A DNA stretch of 64,000 nt, from the NCBI GenBank assembly GCA_037043235.1, contig JAWRVZ010000029.1, positions 1,158,001 to 1,222,000 of the forward strand, in the 5' to 3' direction. Shown here one piece after another: positions 54,855 through 63,811 of the stretch. Made by a program: the position numbers and the translations under genes. Below the pieces are notes generated by a model. The model searched no databases. It had not been told where the DNA came from and saw only the letters and a list, made by a program, of their open reading frames with translations. This stretch comes from Rhodeus uyekii. Lineage: Eukaryota > Chordata > Actinopteri > Cypriniformes > Acheilognathidae. Numbering within the stretch: position 1 is the first letter of the stretch; every line of letters starts with the position of its first letter.

Positions 54855-57800
54855 TATATTTCCTATTTAAATTGTACTGATGTTATTTTTTAATAGACAA
54901 AAGCTGATATATATCATGGGTCAACTGGAATTAACGTGTGGGACATTCTCAGTCTAGAAAGCATTTGATTGGACAAATATTTGTTCCTTCTCCTGAGTAA
55001 AGGATGAATTTTTGGGGGGAGAATTGAAAAGCTACAGTTTGAAACAAATATGTGTCAGTGTTTAGGAGTGGAGTAGCATAAATAGCCCTAAAGGTAAAAC
55101 TCACTGACTAAAAGCCACACAACTCAATTTTTGGTTTCATAGGGTCTTTGATTTTTATGCCTGCAAAAGTTGATTTGTGGTGTGTTGTAGTGACAGATGT
55201 GAACACATGTGGGCAGTGCGCTGCAGACACAGGGCTCTTGATACTCCATCATGGTCAGCACAAAGGCTTGACCGTACGGTGTTCGTTCACTGAAGTCTGC
55301 TGGATCCCCGGCACTGTGGATGAAGAAATGGACACATTGTCTGCCTGTATAACCAGTTTGTCAACCGCTGTTCAGATCATAAAGACAGCAGCAAGTGTGC
55401 AGGGATGAGTGAGTAATAAGTGTGAGATTATTACACATAGTTACATTTATTTTTTGGATAAGTGTATGCATTTATGTCCGTGTTTTAGTAATGACAGATG
55501 TAGTAGTTAATGAATGAAGAACACGTCCAGGTCATATACAATTACAAATTTTGCTGAGACAGGAAGGCTATTAAGTGAGTTTTTGCTTTCTTTCTGGTGC
55601 AAAAACATATCTAAAAATATATGGATAACCCCAAATGTAAAGTTCTCACAGGGATATGTTAGAAAATGTGTTTGTGTGTTACGGTAACAAGAGAGAAGTG
55701 TGGGGTGAACGGCTGGTCAGAGCTCACTCATCTCTCAGTGGGAGTTTCATGATCAGGACAGTGAGGGCGAAAAACAAGGCAGAACACAGACACATGTTCT
55801 GTACAAGTAAAAGCCCTTAAGAGCTATCTGTAACTTGAACTTTAGAGAAAAAAATAAATGACATTGAGGAGACACCTCAATAACTGGAAGGCTCAAAAGT
55901 CACATTTCATAGAAGCCTCACTCTAAAAAACACTAGGTTGTTTAACCCATGTAGTGGGTCAAAGAAGGACAAACTCAACCATTGGTTTATTTATTTTTTA
56001 ATACAATACAGTTTTTAAACCCAACATTTGGGTTTGTCCTTATTTGACCCAAACACAGTTTGAGTGTTGATTTCTCTAACAGTGTTGCTTCTTGCACATT
56101 TTGCGACACTTTCAAAGTGAAATGTCCGATGATTGGCAACTGGCATTGAAAGTCTGTTCAGTTTTATCCTAAACAGATGAACGTGATTCAGGCAGCTTTG
56201 GTTGCTGTATTGTGTATCGTGGCAGTTTGAAAATGAAGTGTTCAGTGACTGGAGTTTAAAGGTTAACACTCTAATACCACCCTAAACTTAACTAAAAGGG
56301 TTGCAAATGTTATAAACATGCACGTGTCAAAACAACCATGCCATTTTCGCGTCTACAAATTTCTTTTTTATTTGACTCGCGTTTCATGTGTCTCATACCT
56401 TAGCGATTGCAAGTGCAATGAGCAAGTTTACTTTGTTAGAAAAGCAAAATTTACCATATTTGTCTATAATTGTGTGGTTTATTTTATACAGCAAAGCCAT
56501 TATTTAAACTATATCAGGGTTTTTGAACCGCATTTTTGATCTAGTGTACCCTTCATCAACACCAAACCTGTAAAAAGTATTAAAAAAAACAGCATTTTAA
56601 TTAATATTATATTGAATTATTCATTCAGTAAGAGTTGCTTTCTCTATCCGGTGTCTTTATAATAACTGCAGTTTTGCGAGACTTTCGTGTATTGATGAAC
56701 TTCCATTACAAGAGTGAACGGCTGAAGTGTTTCTTTGTTCTTGTGGAAGGCTGTAATTTTCTCCAGTTATCTTATACTTTTCTCTTACGTTTTTTTTTTC
56801 TAATAGTGGATTTGTGAATTGTTTGTGCCTGCACACTGTTATAGCGGGTTTGAAAGTAACCTCTTGACATTTTTCCAGGAATAGTCGGGCTAGAGATAAT
56901 TGTATGTAAATGTAAACCAGTGTGTTGGGGAAGTTACTTTGAAACAGCAGTTTGTCAAGCTGTAAGCTACAATCAGTCAACTCTCTCCTACAATATACTT
57001 CCATGCAATAGTCAGTTATTTTGTAGCTGTTTAAGGGTTTGATATCTTGTAAATAACTGTATTATAATGCAACTCCGAGACTCAAAACTATGATGACCAG
57101 ACTGTTTTTTAGCCAGTTCATTGAAATTAATTGCCTGTTGCCATAACTAACTTTCTAAATAAAATATGACATAAAACCGGGCTGTAACATTTTGTTAAAG
57201 ATAATTCACTTGTACAATCTAACAAAAAATGCATGCGGATATAAACTAATGTAATGGAATGCATTTGTGAAAAACTGTACTGATAAAATTAAAGAATAAA
57301 AGGCCACTTATGTTAGTCACATCCTCAGCACCAGACCTCTCTGCTTCAGCCACTTGTTCACAATCACCTGAGTTCTGATCAGCAACACATGCACCAGCTC
57401 ATCAAGGACTCACTATTTCAGCATTCACTCGGTTTACAATTTTCTGCTCTTGTTGTTCCATACTGAGCTACTGACCTGACTACCTATCCGTGATATTTAC
57501 CAGTTGCAATCCCGTCTTTGATCTTCTTCAGTCTCCATCCATCCAGGCGGTACCAGACTGCACAAGCAATGATAAGAACTGGACTTCACAGTTAAGTGTT
57601 TGATGGTAATTAAGGAACTCAGTCACTCACCTGCTTGCATCACTTGCTTCTTGCTCTTACCTGCTGACTACTTAAAGAGAGATTTCTTGACATTATTTTT
57701 GAAAAAATGTTGGCATATGAAGCAATATGTTGCTTTAATGAAGTGTTTAACTTAAGTTGACGTGTTGACATAATAAATTGCATGTAAATTGCATATAAAA

Positions 57801-58944
57801 TTGTAACTGTGTTACTCAATATTATTTCAATAGTACATTTAAGTTTTATCATAAATGCTTCAGTTCATTCAGCAGTACACTTTAACCATACTTCAAAGAC
57901 CATAGTAATAATGAAATTGCTTATGAATATGTACTGAAGTCCTAAGTGGGTCAAAAGCTCTCTCTTAAGTTCAACTGATCACTTATAATAATTAAGTCTC
58001 TGAAAACATTGCATTTATTTTTCACTGAAGTATATACTTTCCTTCACAGGCCTGCTCTTTAAAATGTATGCTAAAGTGTACTTCTTTTTTTACAAAGAGA
58101 ATAACTATGCAAATAGCTACAAGTGCAAAAAAATTTGGGGGAATAAATAAATATATTATTGAAAAAATTGAAAAGACATGCAATGACATGCATGGGTAAA
58201 AACAATGAGATTTGTTTTCCATTCACCAATCAATTTTTAAATTTCAGGACTTTTACAACTATAAAATGAAAGATTTAAAAGAATGAGTTGAAATACCATT
58301 TTACTTTATGCAATATGTGGGTAAAATGACCAGAAATGGGTAGTCCCATTCAATACAATCTATCTACCCACTGTACCTAATTTCCATATTAATGTGTTCT
58401 TGGGGCTACATGTAATGAAAAAAAGAAGTCTAATTATGGGAGTAATAATTGAAAACCTTTTTATAATAAATTCTGATATTTCATAGGAATATTGATATAT
58501 TATTTATTCCCCTATTCACTCGATGTCTGATAAACATGCTGTAAGTCCTGGTGTCCTATTCAGTGGACTTTTATGAAATCAAAGCCCTACTTATCAATGC
58601 CCAACAGAAAGACACATTTTTATTAAAAACTCCATTCAATTTTTCTTCTTAGGTGTGACAAACATTTAAAAAAAGAGTCAGATTTAAATAATTAAATGTT
58701 ATCGCATTTCTACAAGGGTGCAAAATTTGATCACTAAATTAATGTCAGTCATCTTTAAAGAACAAGGAGTTGTTGTTGTCGTGGTGAAACCTCCAACCAT
58801 TTGTTATCTCTGAAAATGTATGTATGATGGACATACATGAAGTGGACAAATATCTCATCCTGGTTTCAGGAGGATAAAAAAGGCATGGTGTGTGGTAAAT
58901 ATTGCCTATGTTGTTACTAAAAACTATGTCTTTGCTTATATGTT
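54855..58944. other. Gene-free stretch; no supported gene
   Basis: A repeat of the TTTAACCCATGTAGTGGGTC ... CAACATTTGGGTTTGTCCTT type lies at about 55920-56060. A cysteine-containing 86-codon plus frame at 55148-55408 is unassigned. The remainder is AT-rich with no recognised exon. Confidence 0.45.
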
Positions 58945-59009
58945 GTCATGAAACAGTGGGGAACGTGTGCGACGAGGAACGAGGAGAAACGAGGTGCAGC
59001 AGGTTTCAA

Positions 59010-59065
59010 AACGTCTCGGGTTACTTATGTAACCCTGGTTCCCTGAGGGGAACGAGACGCTGTGT
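59010..59065. repeat. DIRS left terminus (complement of internal region part 1)
   Basis: 56 nt starting AACGTCTCGGGTTACTTATG whose exact reverse complement is found at 59264-59319. The pair is part of the template that restores terminal sequence when DIRS cDNA is circularised. Confidence 0.92.
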
Positions 59066-59216
59066 CGAAGCACTAGGGGAAATAGCCTTGCGTGAGTCAC
59101 GTGAAGATCTATGCAACCAATGAGAAGCGAACGCGTGTGAATGCGTCACTGCCGGCCGCAGCCGGTGACGTCATGAGGAAGAGCATAAAGCGCGTCTGAA
59201 ACCGGGGCGCGTCAGC
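59059..59216. repeat. DIRS inverted terminal repeat, left copy (158 bp)
   Basis: Reads GCTGTGTCGAAGCACTAGGG and continues to GGGGCGCGTCAGC. By base-by-base reading it is the exact reverse complement of 63410-63567. It contains GTGACGTCA (CRE-like) and CACGTG words that could serve the promoter in the right-hand copy. Confidence 0.95.
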
Positions 59217-59263
59217 CATGAATGCCTGAAGCGGGCCCGGATGCGCCCGGAGCTGAGGCCAAG

Positions 59264-59360
59264 ACACAGCGTCTCGTTCCCCTCAGGGAACCAGGGTTAC
59301 ATAAGTAACCCGAGACGTTCCCTTTCAGGGAACTCGAGCTGTGTCGAAGCACTAGGGGAA
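59264..59360. repeat. DIRS internal complementary region
   Basis: Two adjoining parts: 59264-59319 is the exact reverse complement of the left terminus (59010-59065), and 59317-59360 is the exact reverse complement of the right terminus (63545-63588). The parts overlap by the trinucleotide GTT (59317-59319), matching the AAC at each outer end. In DIRS replication this region bridges the two ends of the linear cDNA to make a circle. Confidence 0.93.
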
Positions 59361-59410
59361 CGCTATGCCAACGCCACCTCAGCGAGGTCAGCATCCGGGT
59401 GTGTCCCAGC

Positions 59411-61906
59411 TCACTGAGAGAGCACCCTGGTTCCCGGGGCGGCATCGAGGTCTAGCTGGTAGAACCTCATGAATGTGTGCGGCGAGGACCAGCCAGCCGC
59501 AGCACAAACGTCAGGCAAGGAGACTCCGGAGAGGAGAGCCTTGGATGCCGCCATGCTCCTAGTGGAGTGGGCTCGGACCCTCAAAGGAGAAGCATGTCCG
59601 GCCGACTCATAAGCTAGACAGATAGCCTCGACTATCCACCTGCTCAGAGTTTGCTTGGAAGCTGGGGCACCCTCGGGGGCCCCAAAGCAAACGAACAGCT
59701 GGTCCGACTTACGCCACGTGGCAGTCTTGTGAACGTAAGCGTCCAGTGCTCGCACTGGACAGACCTTGTTCTTGTGCTCCTGCTCATGATCGTCAAATGG
59801 GGGAGGGCAGAAGGCCTGCAGCGTGACAGACCGAGCCACATTAGTGGGAACCTTGGGGACGTAGCCCGGCCTCGGGTGGAGGAAAGCTTTCGCCATCCCG
59901 GGCGCAAACTCAAGACATGATGGGGCCACTGACAGGGCCTGAAGGTCCCCGACCCTCTTAAGCGAAGTGATAGCCAGCAAAAGAAGGGTTTTTAGCGAGA
60001 GGTACTTAATAGAGATACCCTCTAGAGGTTCAAAGGGTGGCTGGGACAAGCCTAGGAGTACCATGGACAAGTCCCAGGCAGGCACCCTGGTCTGTGCCGC
60101 AGGTCTCAGCCTTAATGTACCACGGAGGAAACGAGTGACTAGGGGGTCCCTGCCCAAGGACACCCCACCCAGAGGTACGTGGCAAGCCGCTATAGCAGCC
60201 ACGTAGACCTTCAAGGTGGAGGGGGACAGCCCTGCCACAAATCTTTCTTGCAGGAACTCCAGTACTTTGCCAATTTGGCAGGTTACTGGGTTCAGCTGCC
60301 TTTCACTACACCAAGAAGTGAAGAGCTTCCACTTCAAGGCGTAGAGTTTCCTCGTGGAGGGAGCTCTGGACTGCAGGATGGTCTCAACAACCTCGGCTGA
60401 GAGACCGGCCTCTATGAGCTGGGCCCCCTCAGGGGCCAGACCCACAGTTTCAACGGCCCTGGTTGCGGGTGAAGAATGCAACCTTCCGCCTGGGACAGAA
60501 GGTCCCTCCTGATCGGGATCTCCCAGGGGACCCCGTCGAGGAGGGACACAAGGTCCGCGAACCATATTCTGGACGGCCAGTGGGGGGCCACTAGCGTGAG
60601 ACGGACCTTGTCCCGGCGAACCTTGGCCAGAACTCCCGGGAGCAGAGCGATCGGGGGAAAAGCATACAGGCGTAACCTCGGCCATGCCTGCGTCACGGCA
60701 TCCCGCCCCAGAGGCGCTGGATGTGTGAGTGAAAACCACAGAGGGCAATGGGAGTTTTCTACCGAGGCAAACAGGTCGACCTGTGCCTTTCCGAACCTTT
60801 CCCAAATTTGCTCCACCACCTCGGGGTGGAGTCGCCATTCCCCTGGTCTCGCCCCCTGTCTCGACAGGGCGTCTGCTCCCACATTCTGGACCCCCGGGAT
60901 GTAAGCCGCCCGGATGGAGAGCAGCTTTCCCTGGGCCCAGAGGAGGATCTGTCGCGCCATCTTGTAAAGTGGTCGCGAACGCAGACCCCCCTGGTGATTG
61001 ATATACGCAACCGCAGTCATGCTGTCGGTGAAAACAGTGACATGGTGGTCGCGAAGGTCCGGTAGGAACGCACGGAGTGCTTTGCGGATCGCCAGTAACT
61101 CTAACATGTTTATGTGCCAGGTTTGGTGCCGACTGTTCCATAGACCTTGTGAGGAGCGGTCTCTCAAGACCGCCCCCCAGCCCGAGAGGGAGGCATCTGT
61201 CGAGAGAGAGACTCTCCGAGCCAGAGCCCCTAGCACTGGGCCTTGAGACAGAAACCAAGGATTCTTCCACATACTCAAGGCGCGTAGGCATCGCCCCGTG
61301 ACCTTGATAATGCGAAGCGGGTTCCCTTTCGGGGAAAACCCCTTGGTCTTTAGCCACCACTGCAGGGGTCTCATGTGCAGCAGGCCCAACGGGATGACGC
61401 AGGAAGCCGCTGCCATGAGCCCTAACACCCTCTGGAAGTGTCTGACAGTGAGTGGCTGGCCTAACTTGATGCTCTTGACGGCTGAACAGATAACTTGGAT
61501 GCGCCCGGGGGAAAGCCGGGCCGACATCGCTACTGAGTCCCAGACGACTCCCAAGAAGGTGGTTCTCTGAGCAGGAGAAAGGACACTCTTCTTGGCGTTC
61601 AGCCTCAACCCCAGCTCCTTTATGTGTGCGAGCACTACATCTCGATGTTGCTCCGCCAACTGCGGCGACTGGGCCAGAATAAGCCAGTCGTCTATATAGT
61701 TTAAGACACGGATGCCCCGTGACCGCAGGGGAGCTAGAGCAGCGTCCACGACTTTCGTAAACGTGCGGGGTGAGAGCGCTAGGCCGAAAGGAAGCACCCG
61801 ATACTGGTACGCCTTTCCCCCAAAGGCGAACCTCAGGAACTTCCTGTGTTGCGGAAGGATGGAGACATGGAAATAAGCGTCCTTGAGGTCGACTGTGACA
61901 AACCAA
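59411..61906 (-). CDS. DIRS tyrosine recombinase ORF
   Basis: The frame is open for 831 codons, but only the last ~330 residues (from about 60406) show homology: a tyrosine recombinase. Its N-terminal SAM-like DNA-binding part has SRAPSTRKLYALKWKLF. The catalytic part has R651 (TSLKRVGDLQAL), H780 and R783 in AHSTRSMAA, H810 in WSSPHTFMRFY, and the nucleophile Y816. The first 500 codons overlap the RT/RNase H frame and are probably read in that other frame, so the true start is uncertain. The enzyme integrates the circular cDNA without target duplication. It sits directly after the RT ORF, whose stop is at 60412. Confidence 0.9.
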   Translation of the reverse strand: MVCHSRPQGRLFPCLHPSATQEVPEVRLWGKGVPVSGASFRPSALTPHVYESRGRCSSSPAVTGHPCLKLYRRLAYSGPVAAVGGATSRCSARTHKGAGVEAERQEECPFSCSENHLLGSRLGLSSDVGPAFPRAHPSYLFSRQEHQVRPATHCQTLPEGVRAHGSGFLRHPVGPAAHETPAVVAKDQGVFPEREPASHYQGHGAMPTRLEYVEESLVSVSRPSARGSGSESLSLDRCLPLGLGGGLERPLLTRSMEQSAPNLAHKHVRVTGDPQSTPCVPTGPSRPPCHCFHRQHDCGCVYQSPGGSAFATTLQDGATDPPLGPGKAALHPGGLHPGGPECGSRRPVETGGETRGMATPPRGGGANLGKVRKGTGRPVCLGRKLPLPSVVFTHTSSASGAGCRDAGMAEVTPVCFSPDRSAPGSSGQGSPGQGPSHASGPPLAVQNMVRGPCVPPRRGPLGDPDQEGPSVPGGRLHSSPATRAVETVGLAPEGAQLIEAGLSAEVVETILQSRAPSTRKLYALKWKLFTSWCSERQLNPVTCQIGKVLEFLQERFVAGLSPSTLKVYVAAIAACHVPLGGVSLGRDPLVTRFLRGTLRLRPAAQTRVPAWDLSMVLLGLSQPPFEPLEGISIKYLSLKTLLLLAITSLKRVGDLQALSVAPSCLEFAPGMAKAFLHPRPGYVPKVPTNVARSVTLQAFCPPPFDDHEQEHKNKVCPVRALDAYVHKTATWRKSDQLFVCFGAPEGAPASKQTLSRWIVEAICLAYESAGHASPLRVRAHSTRSMAASKALLSGVSLPDVCAAAGWSSPHTFMRFYQLDLDAAPGTRVLSQ

Positions 61907-62832
61907 TCCTCGGATCTGATCTGCACTACGATCTGTTTGAGCGTTAGCATTTTGAACTTTAGACGCTTGACCGCACGATTCAAGAGACGTAAATCCAGAA
62001 TGGGCCGCAACCCTCCATCCTTCTTTGGAACTATGAAGTACCGGCTGTAGAACCCGGACTTGCTCTCTGCGAGGGGTACATACTCGATGGCCCCTTTCGC
62101 CAGCAAAGTGTCTACTTCTTGTTCCATGACCAGAGCCTGCTGAGGGCCTACAGCAGGCCTACAGGGACAGAGGAGCGTCCAGCAAAACAAATTTGTCCCT
62201 ATCTTTGATGGAAGACAAATTGAGCCAAAGATGTCTCTCCGTAGCCACCAGAGCTGCCATGGAGCGACCGACAGAGTAGGCCGTCTCCCTAGTGGCCCGG
62301 AGAGACAGATCCACGGTCCGGCGCAGCTCTGCCACTGTCTCCGGACCGATACCGCCGCCCTCGTTGAGGTCCCCCAGCAACTCAGCCTGATAAGCCTGCA
62401 GCAGAGCCGTGGTGTGCAGGCACGCTGCGGCTTGACTAGAGGCTGAGTACGCTCTCCCCACCAAAGACGACGTGACGCGCATCGGCTTGGAGGGGAGCGC
62501 CGGAGCTTTAATGGAGGACGCAGATTGGGGCACAAGGTAGCTCGCAAGCGCCTCATCCACCTTCTGCATCCCCCCATAGCAATAGCTTTGAGCCCCTGCG
62601 AGATTCGTATACATCGAACTGTTCCGTGTATGAACTCTCTCAGAGGCTGGCTTTTCCCACGATCTGGATACCTCGGCATGCAAATCGGGAAGGAAAGGCA
62701 TAGCTCGGCGCGGGGGAGTGACGCGAGCCGGCAGATAACGCTCGTCCAACATACTTCTTTTAGGACGGGCGCTTCTGGTCTCCGCCGGCCATTCAATATC
62801 CAGACGAGAGACAGCTCGCGCCACAACCTCAA
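60412..62832 (-). CDS. DIRS reverse transcriptase/RNase H ORF
   Basis: 806-codon open frame. Homology starts at about residue 220, where ORF1 ends. RT fingers: VPKKDGGLRPILDLRLLN; motif A: FVTVDLKDAYFHV (about 311-323); motif C: YIDDW (379-383). RNase H: STDASLSGWGAVL (about 544), ELLAI, VFTDSMTAVAYIN (about 600) and NVGADALSR (about 650), giving the D-E-D-D set. The C-terminal ~130 residues (VDLFASVENSHCPLWFS, LYAFPPIALLP, LVAPHWP) are the conserved tail of DIRS/Ngaro RT proteins, sometimes described as methyltransferase-like. A plausible ATG is at 62127, 32 nt after the ORF1 stop; the upstream 220 codons overlap ORF1 in another frame. Confidence 0.93.
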   Translation of the reverse strand: MRLWRELSLVWILNGRRRPEAPVLKEVCWTSVICRLASLPRAELCLSFPICMPRYPDRGKSQPLREFIHGTVRCIRISQGLKAIAMGGCRRWMRRLRATLCPNLRPPLKLRRSPPSRCASRRLWWGERTQPLVKPQRACTPRLCCRLIRLSCWGTSTRAAVSVRRQWQSCAGPWICLSGPLGRRPTLSVAPWQLWWLRRDIFGSICLPSKIGTNLFCWTLLCPCRPAVGPQQALVMEQEVDTLLAKGAIEYVPLAESKSGFYSRYFIVPKKDGGLRPILDLRLLNRAVKRLKFKMLTLKQIVVQIRSEDWFVTVDLKDAYFHVSILPQHRKFLRFAFGGKAYQYRVLPFGLALSPRTFTKVVDAALAPLRSRGIRVLNYIDDWLILAQSPQLAEQHRDVVLAHIKELGLRLNAKKSVLSPAQRTTFLGVVWDSVAMSARLSPGRIQVICSAVKSIKLGQPLTVRHFQRVLGLMAAASCVIPLGLLHMRPLQWWLKTKGFSPKGNPLRIIKVTGRCLRALSMWKNPWFLSQGPVLGALARRVSLSTDASLSGWGAVLRDRSSQGLWNSRHQTWHINMLELLAIRKALRAFLPDLRDHHVTVFTDSMTAVAYINHQGGLRSRPLYKMARQILLWAQGKLLSIRAAYIPGVQNVGADALSRQGARPGEWRLHPEVVEQIWERFGKAQVDLFASVENSHCPLWFSLTHPAPLGRDAVTQAWPRLRLYAFPPIALLPGVLAKVRRDKVRLTLVAPHWPSRIWFADLVSLLDGVPWEIPIRRDLLSQAEGCILHPQPGPLKLWVWPLRGPSS

Positions 62833-63337
62833 CTAGCTCTTCAAACGCCGGCGAGGAGAGTGGCGAAGCCTCCTCTGCCGGGTCAACACTAGCTAAGTCC
62901 ATCTCACTATCGGAACTCGACAAAGCTAATGTTGGAGTCACAGCACGAACATCTCCCGAGGAGTGCCCGTGACTGGAACCCGTTTGGTCTCGTGAGGGCT
63001 GAGGTAAGGACGGACCCACCCCAGCAGCCTCAGCGAGATCCATTTGTGAACCCCAGGACTGAGAGCGCCGCAACGCCTCGGCCGCTGCAGGTCCCGAACC
63101 CCGGGGAACACTAGCCTGGGCGGCCTCGTTACAGACCGCCAGGCGGGAGCGGAGAACATGCAGAGAAAACTGCTCACAGTCTTTACAGCCGGCGCCCTCA
63201 AGAGCCGACCGTGCATGTTCCACTCCTAAACAGATAACACACATTACATGTGTATCCCTGCCCGTTATAAAACGAGGACAGGGATAAACACACGGTCTGA
63301 AACTCTGTTCATCTCTCGCCACACTTTTCACACTCAT
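62159..63337 (-). CDS. DIRS ORF1, gag-like protein
   Basis: 392 codons from ATG at 63337 (the frame is open to 63388 but without an earlier ATG), ending just before the RT domain. Near the N terminus CVICLGVEHARSALEGAGC-KDC forms a C-x2-C-x4-H-x9-C-x2-C finger, typical of DIRS gag-like proteins that bind element RNA. The middle is acidic and Ser/Pro-rich. The C-terminal part has VDEALASYLVPQSASSIK and LSLRATRETAYSVGRSMAA, which match the fossil copy at 41.9-43.4 kb. It lies just inside the right inverted repeat, consistent with a promoter there. Confidence 0.88.
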   Translation of the reverse strand: MSVKSVARDEQSFRPCVYPCPRFITGRDTHVMCVICLGVEHARSALEGAGCKDCEQFSLHVLRSRLAVCNEAAQASVPRGSGPAAAEALRRSQSWGSQMDLAEAAGVGPSLPQPSRDQTGSSHGHSSGDVRAVTPTLALSSSDSEMDLASVDPAEEASPLSSPAFEELVEVVARAVSRLDIEWPAETRSARPKRSMLDERYLPARVTPPRRAMPFLPDLHAEVSRSWEKPASERVHTRNSSMYTNLAGAQSYCYGGMQKVDEALASYLVPQSASSIKAPALPSKPMRVTSSLVGRAYSASSQAAACLHTTALLQAYQAELLGDLNEGGGIGPETVAELRRTVDLSLRATRETAYSVGRSMAALVATERHLWLNLSSIKDRDKFVLLDAPLSL

Positions 63338-63409
63338 TCTTTGATTTTTTAAGCTATCAAGTCTCAAAAACCACTCTCGCACAGACACAGCACGCTGAAG
63401 GCATTCAGA

Positions 63410-63567
63410 GCTGACGCGCCCCGGTTTCAGACGCGCTTTATGCTCTTCCTCATGACGTCACCGGCTGCGGCCGGCAGTGACGCATTCACACGCGTTCGCT
63501 TCTCATTGGTTGCATAGATCTTCACGTGACTCACGCAAGGCTATTTCCCCTAGTGCTTCGACACAGC
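63410..63567. repeat. DIRS inverted terminal repeat, right copy (158 bp)
   Basis: Exact reverse complement of the left copy. In the sense (minus) direction it lies upstream of ORF1, so it is the likely promoter region; it includes TGACGTCAC and CACGTGA words and a CCAAT box (AACCAATGAG in the sense strand). Confidence 0.95.
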
Positions 63568-63588
63568 TCGAGTTCCCTGAAAGGGAAC
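63545..63588. repeat. DIRS right terminus (complement of internal region part 2)
   Basis: 44 nt ending CCTGAAAGGGAAC, the exact reverse complement of 59317-59360. With the left terminus it defines the outer boundaries of the element. Confidence 0.92.
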
Positions 63589-63811
63589 TGAAACTCTCTT
63601 TATTCATAAAACGAAAAACAAAATACTTTAAATAATAAAACAAAAAAGGCACAATTGTGCAAAACGATGGGATTCGGGAGAACGAGGAGATAGCATCCAC
63701 ACACATGAACATCAACAACCGACAAAGACAAGGGAAACACAAGAGGGTTTTACACTAGCGGAAATGGATAACACCTGAGGAGACTAACGAGTAAGTGATC
63801 ACACGACAGGT

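Larger units (their letters stand above)
59010..63588 (-). mobile_element. Structurally complete DIRS-type tyrosine-recombinase retrotransposon
   Basis: About 4.58 kb, transcribed on the minus strand. It has 158-bp inverted repeats that match throughout, gag-like, RT/RNase H and tyrosine-recombinase ORFs without stop codons in the recognisable domains, and an internal complementary region near its 3' end. Both outer ends carry AAC (59010-59012 and 63586-63588). There is no target duplication, as expected for recombinase-mediated integration of a circular intermediate. These are the defining features of the DIRS order. Intact frames and perfect repeats argue for a recent insertion and possible competence. 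Confidence 0.95.

Noticed and set aside
62938..63216. Secondary minus- and plus-strand ORFs within the DIRS element
   Set aside because: Shadows of ORF1, RT and recombinase frames in GC-rich coding sequence, without their own homology.
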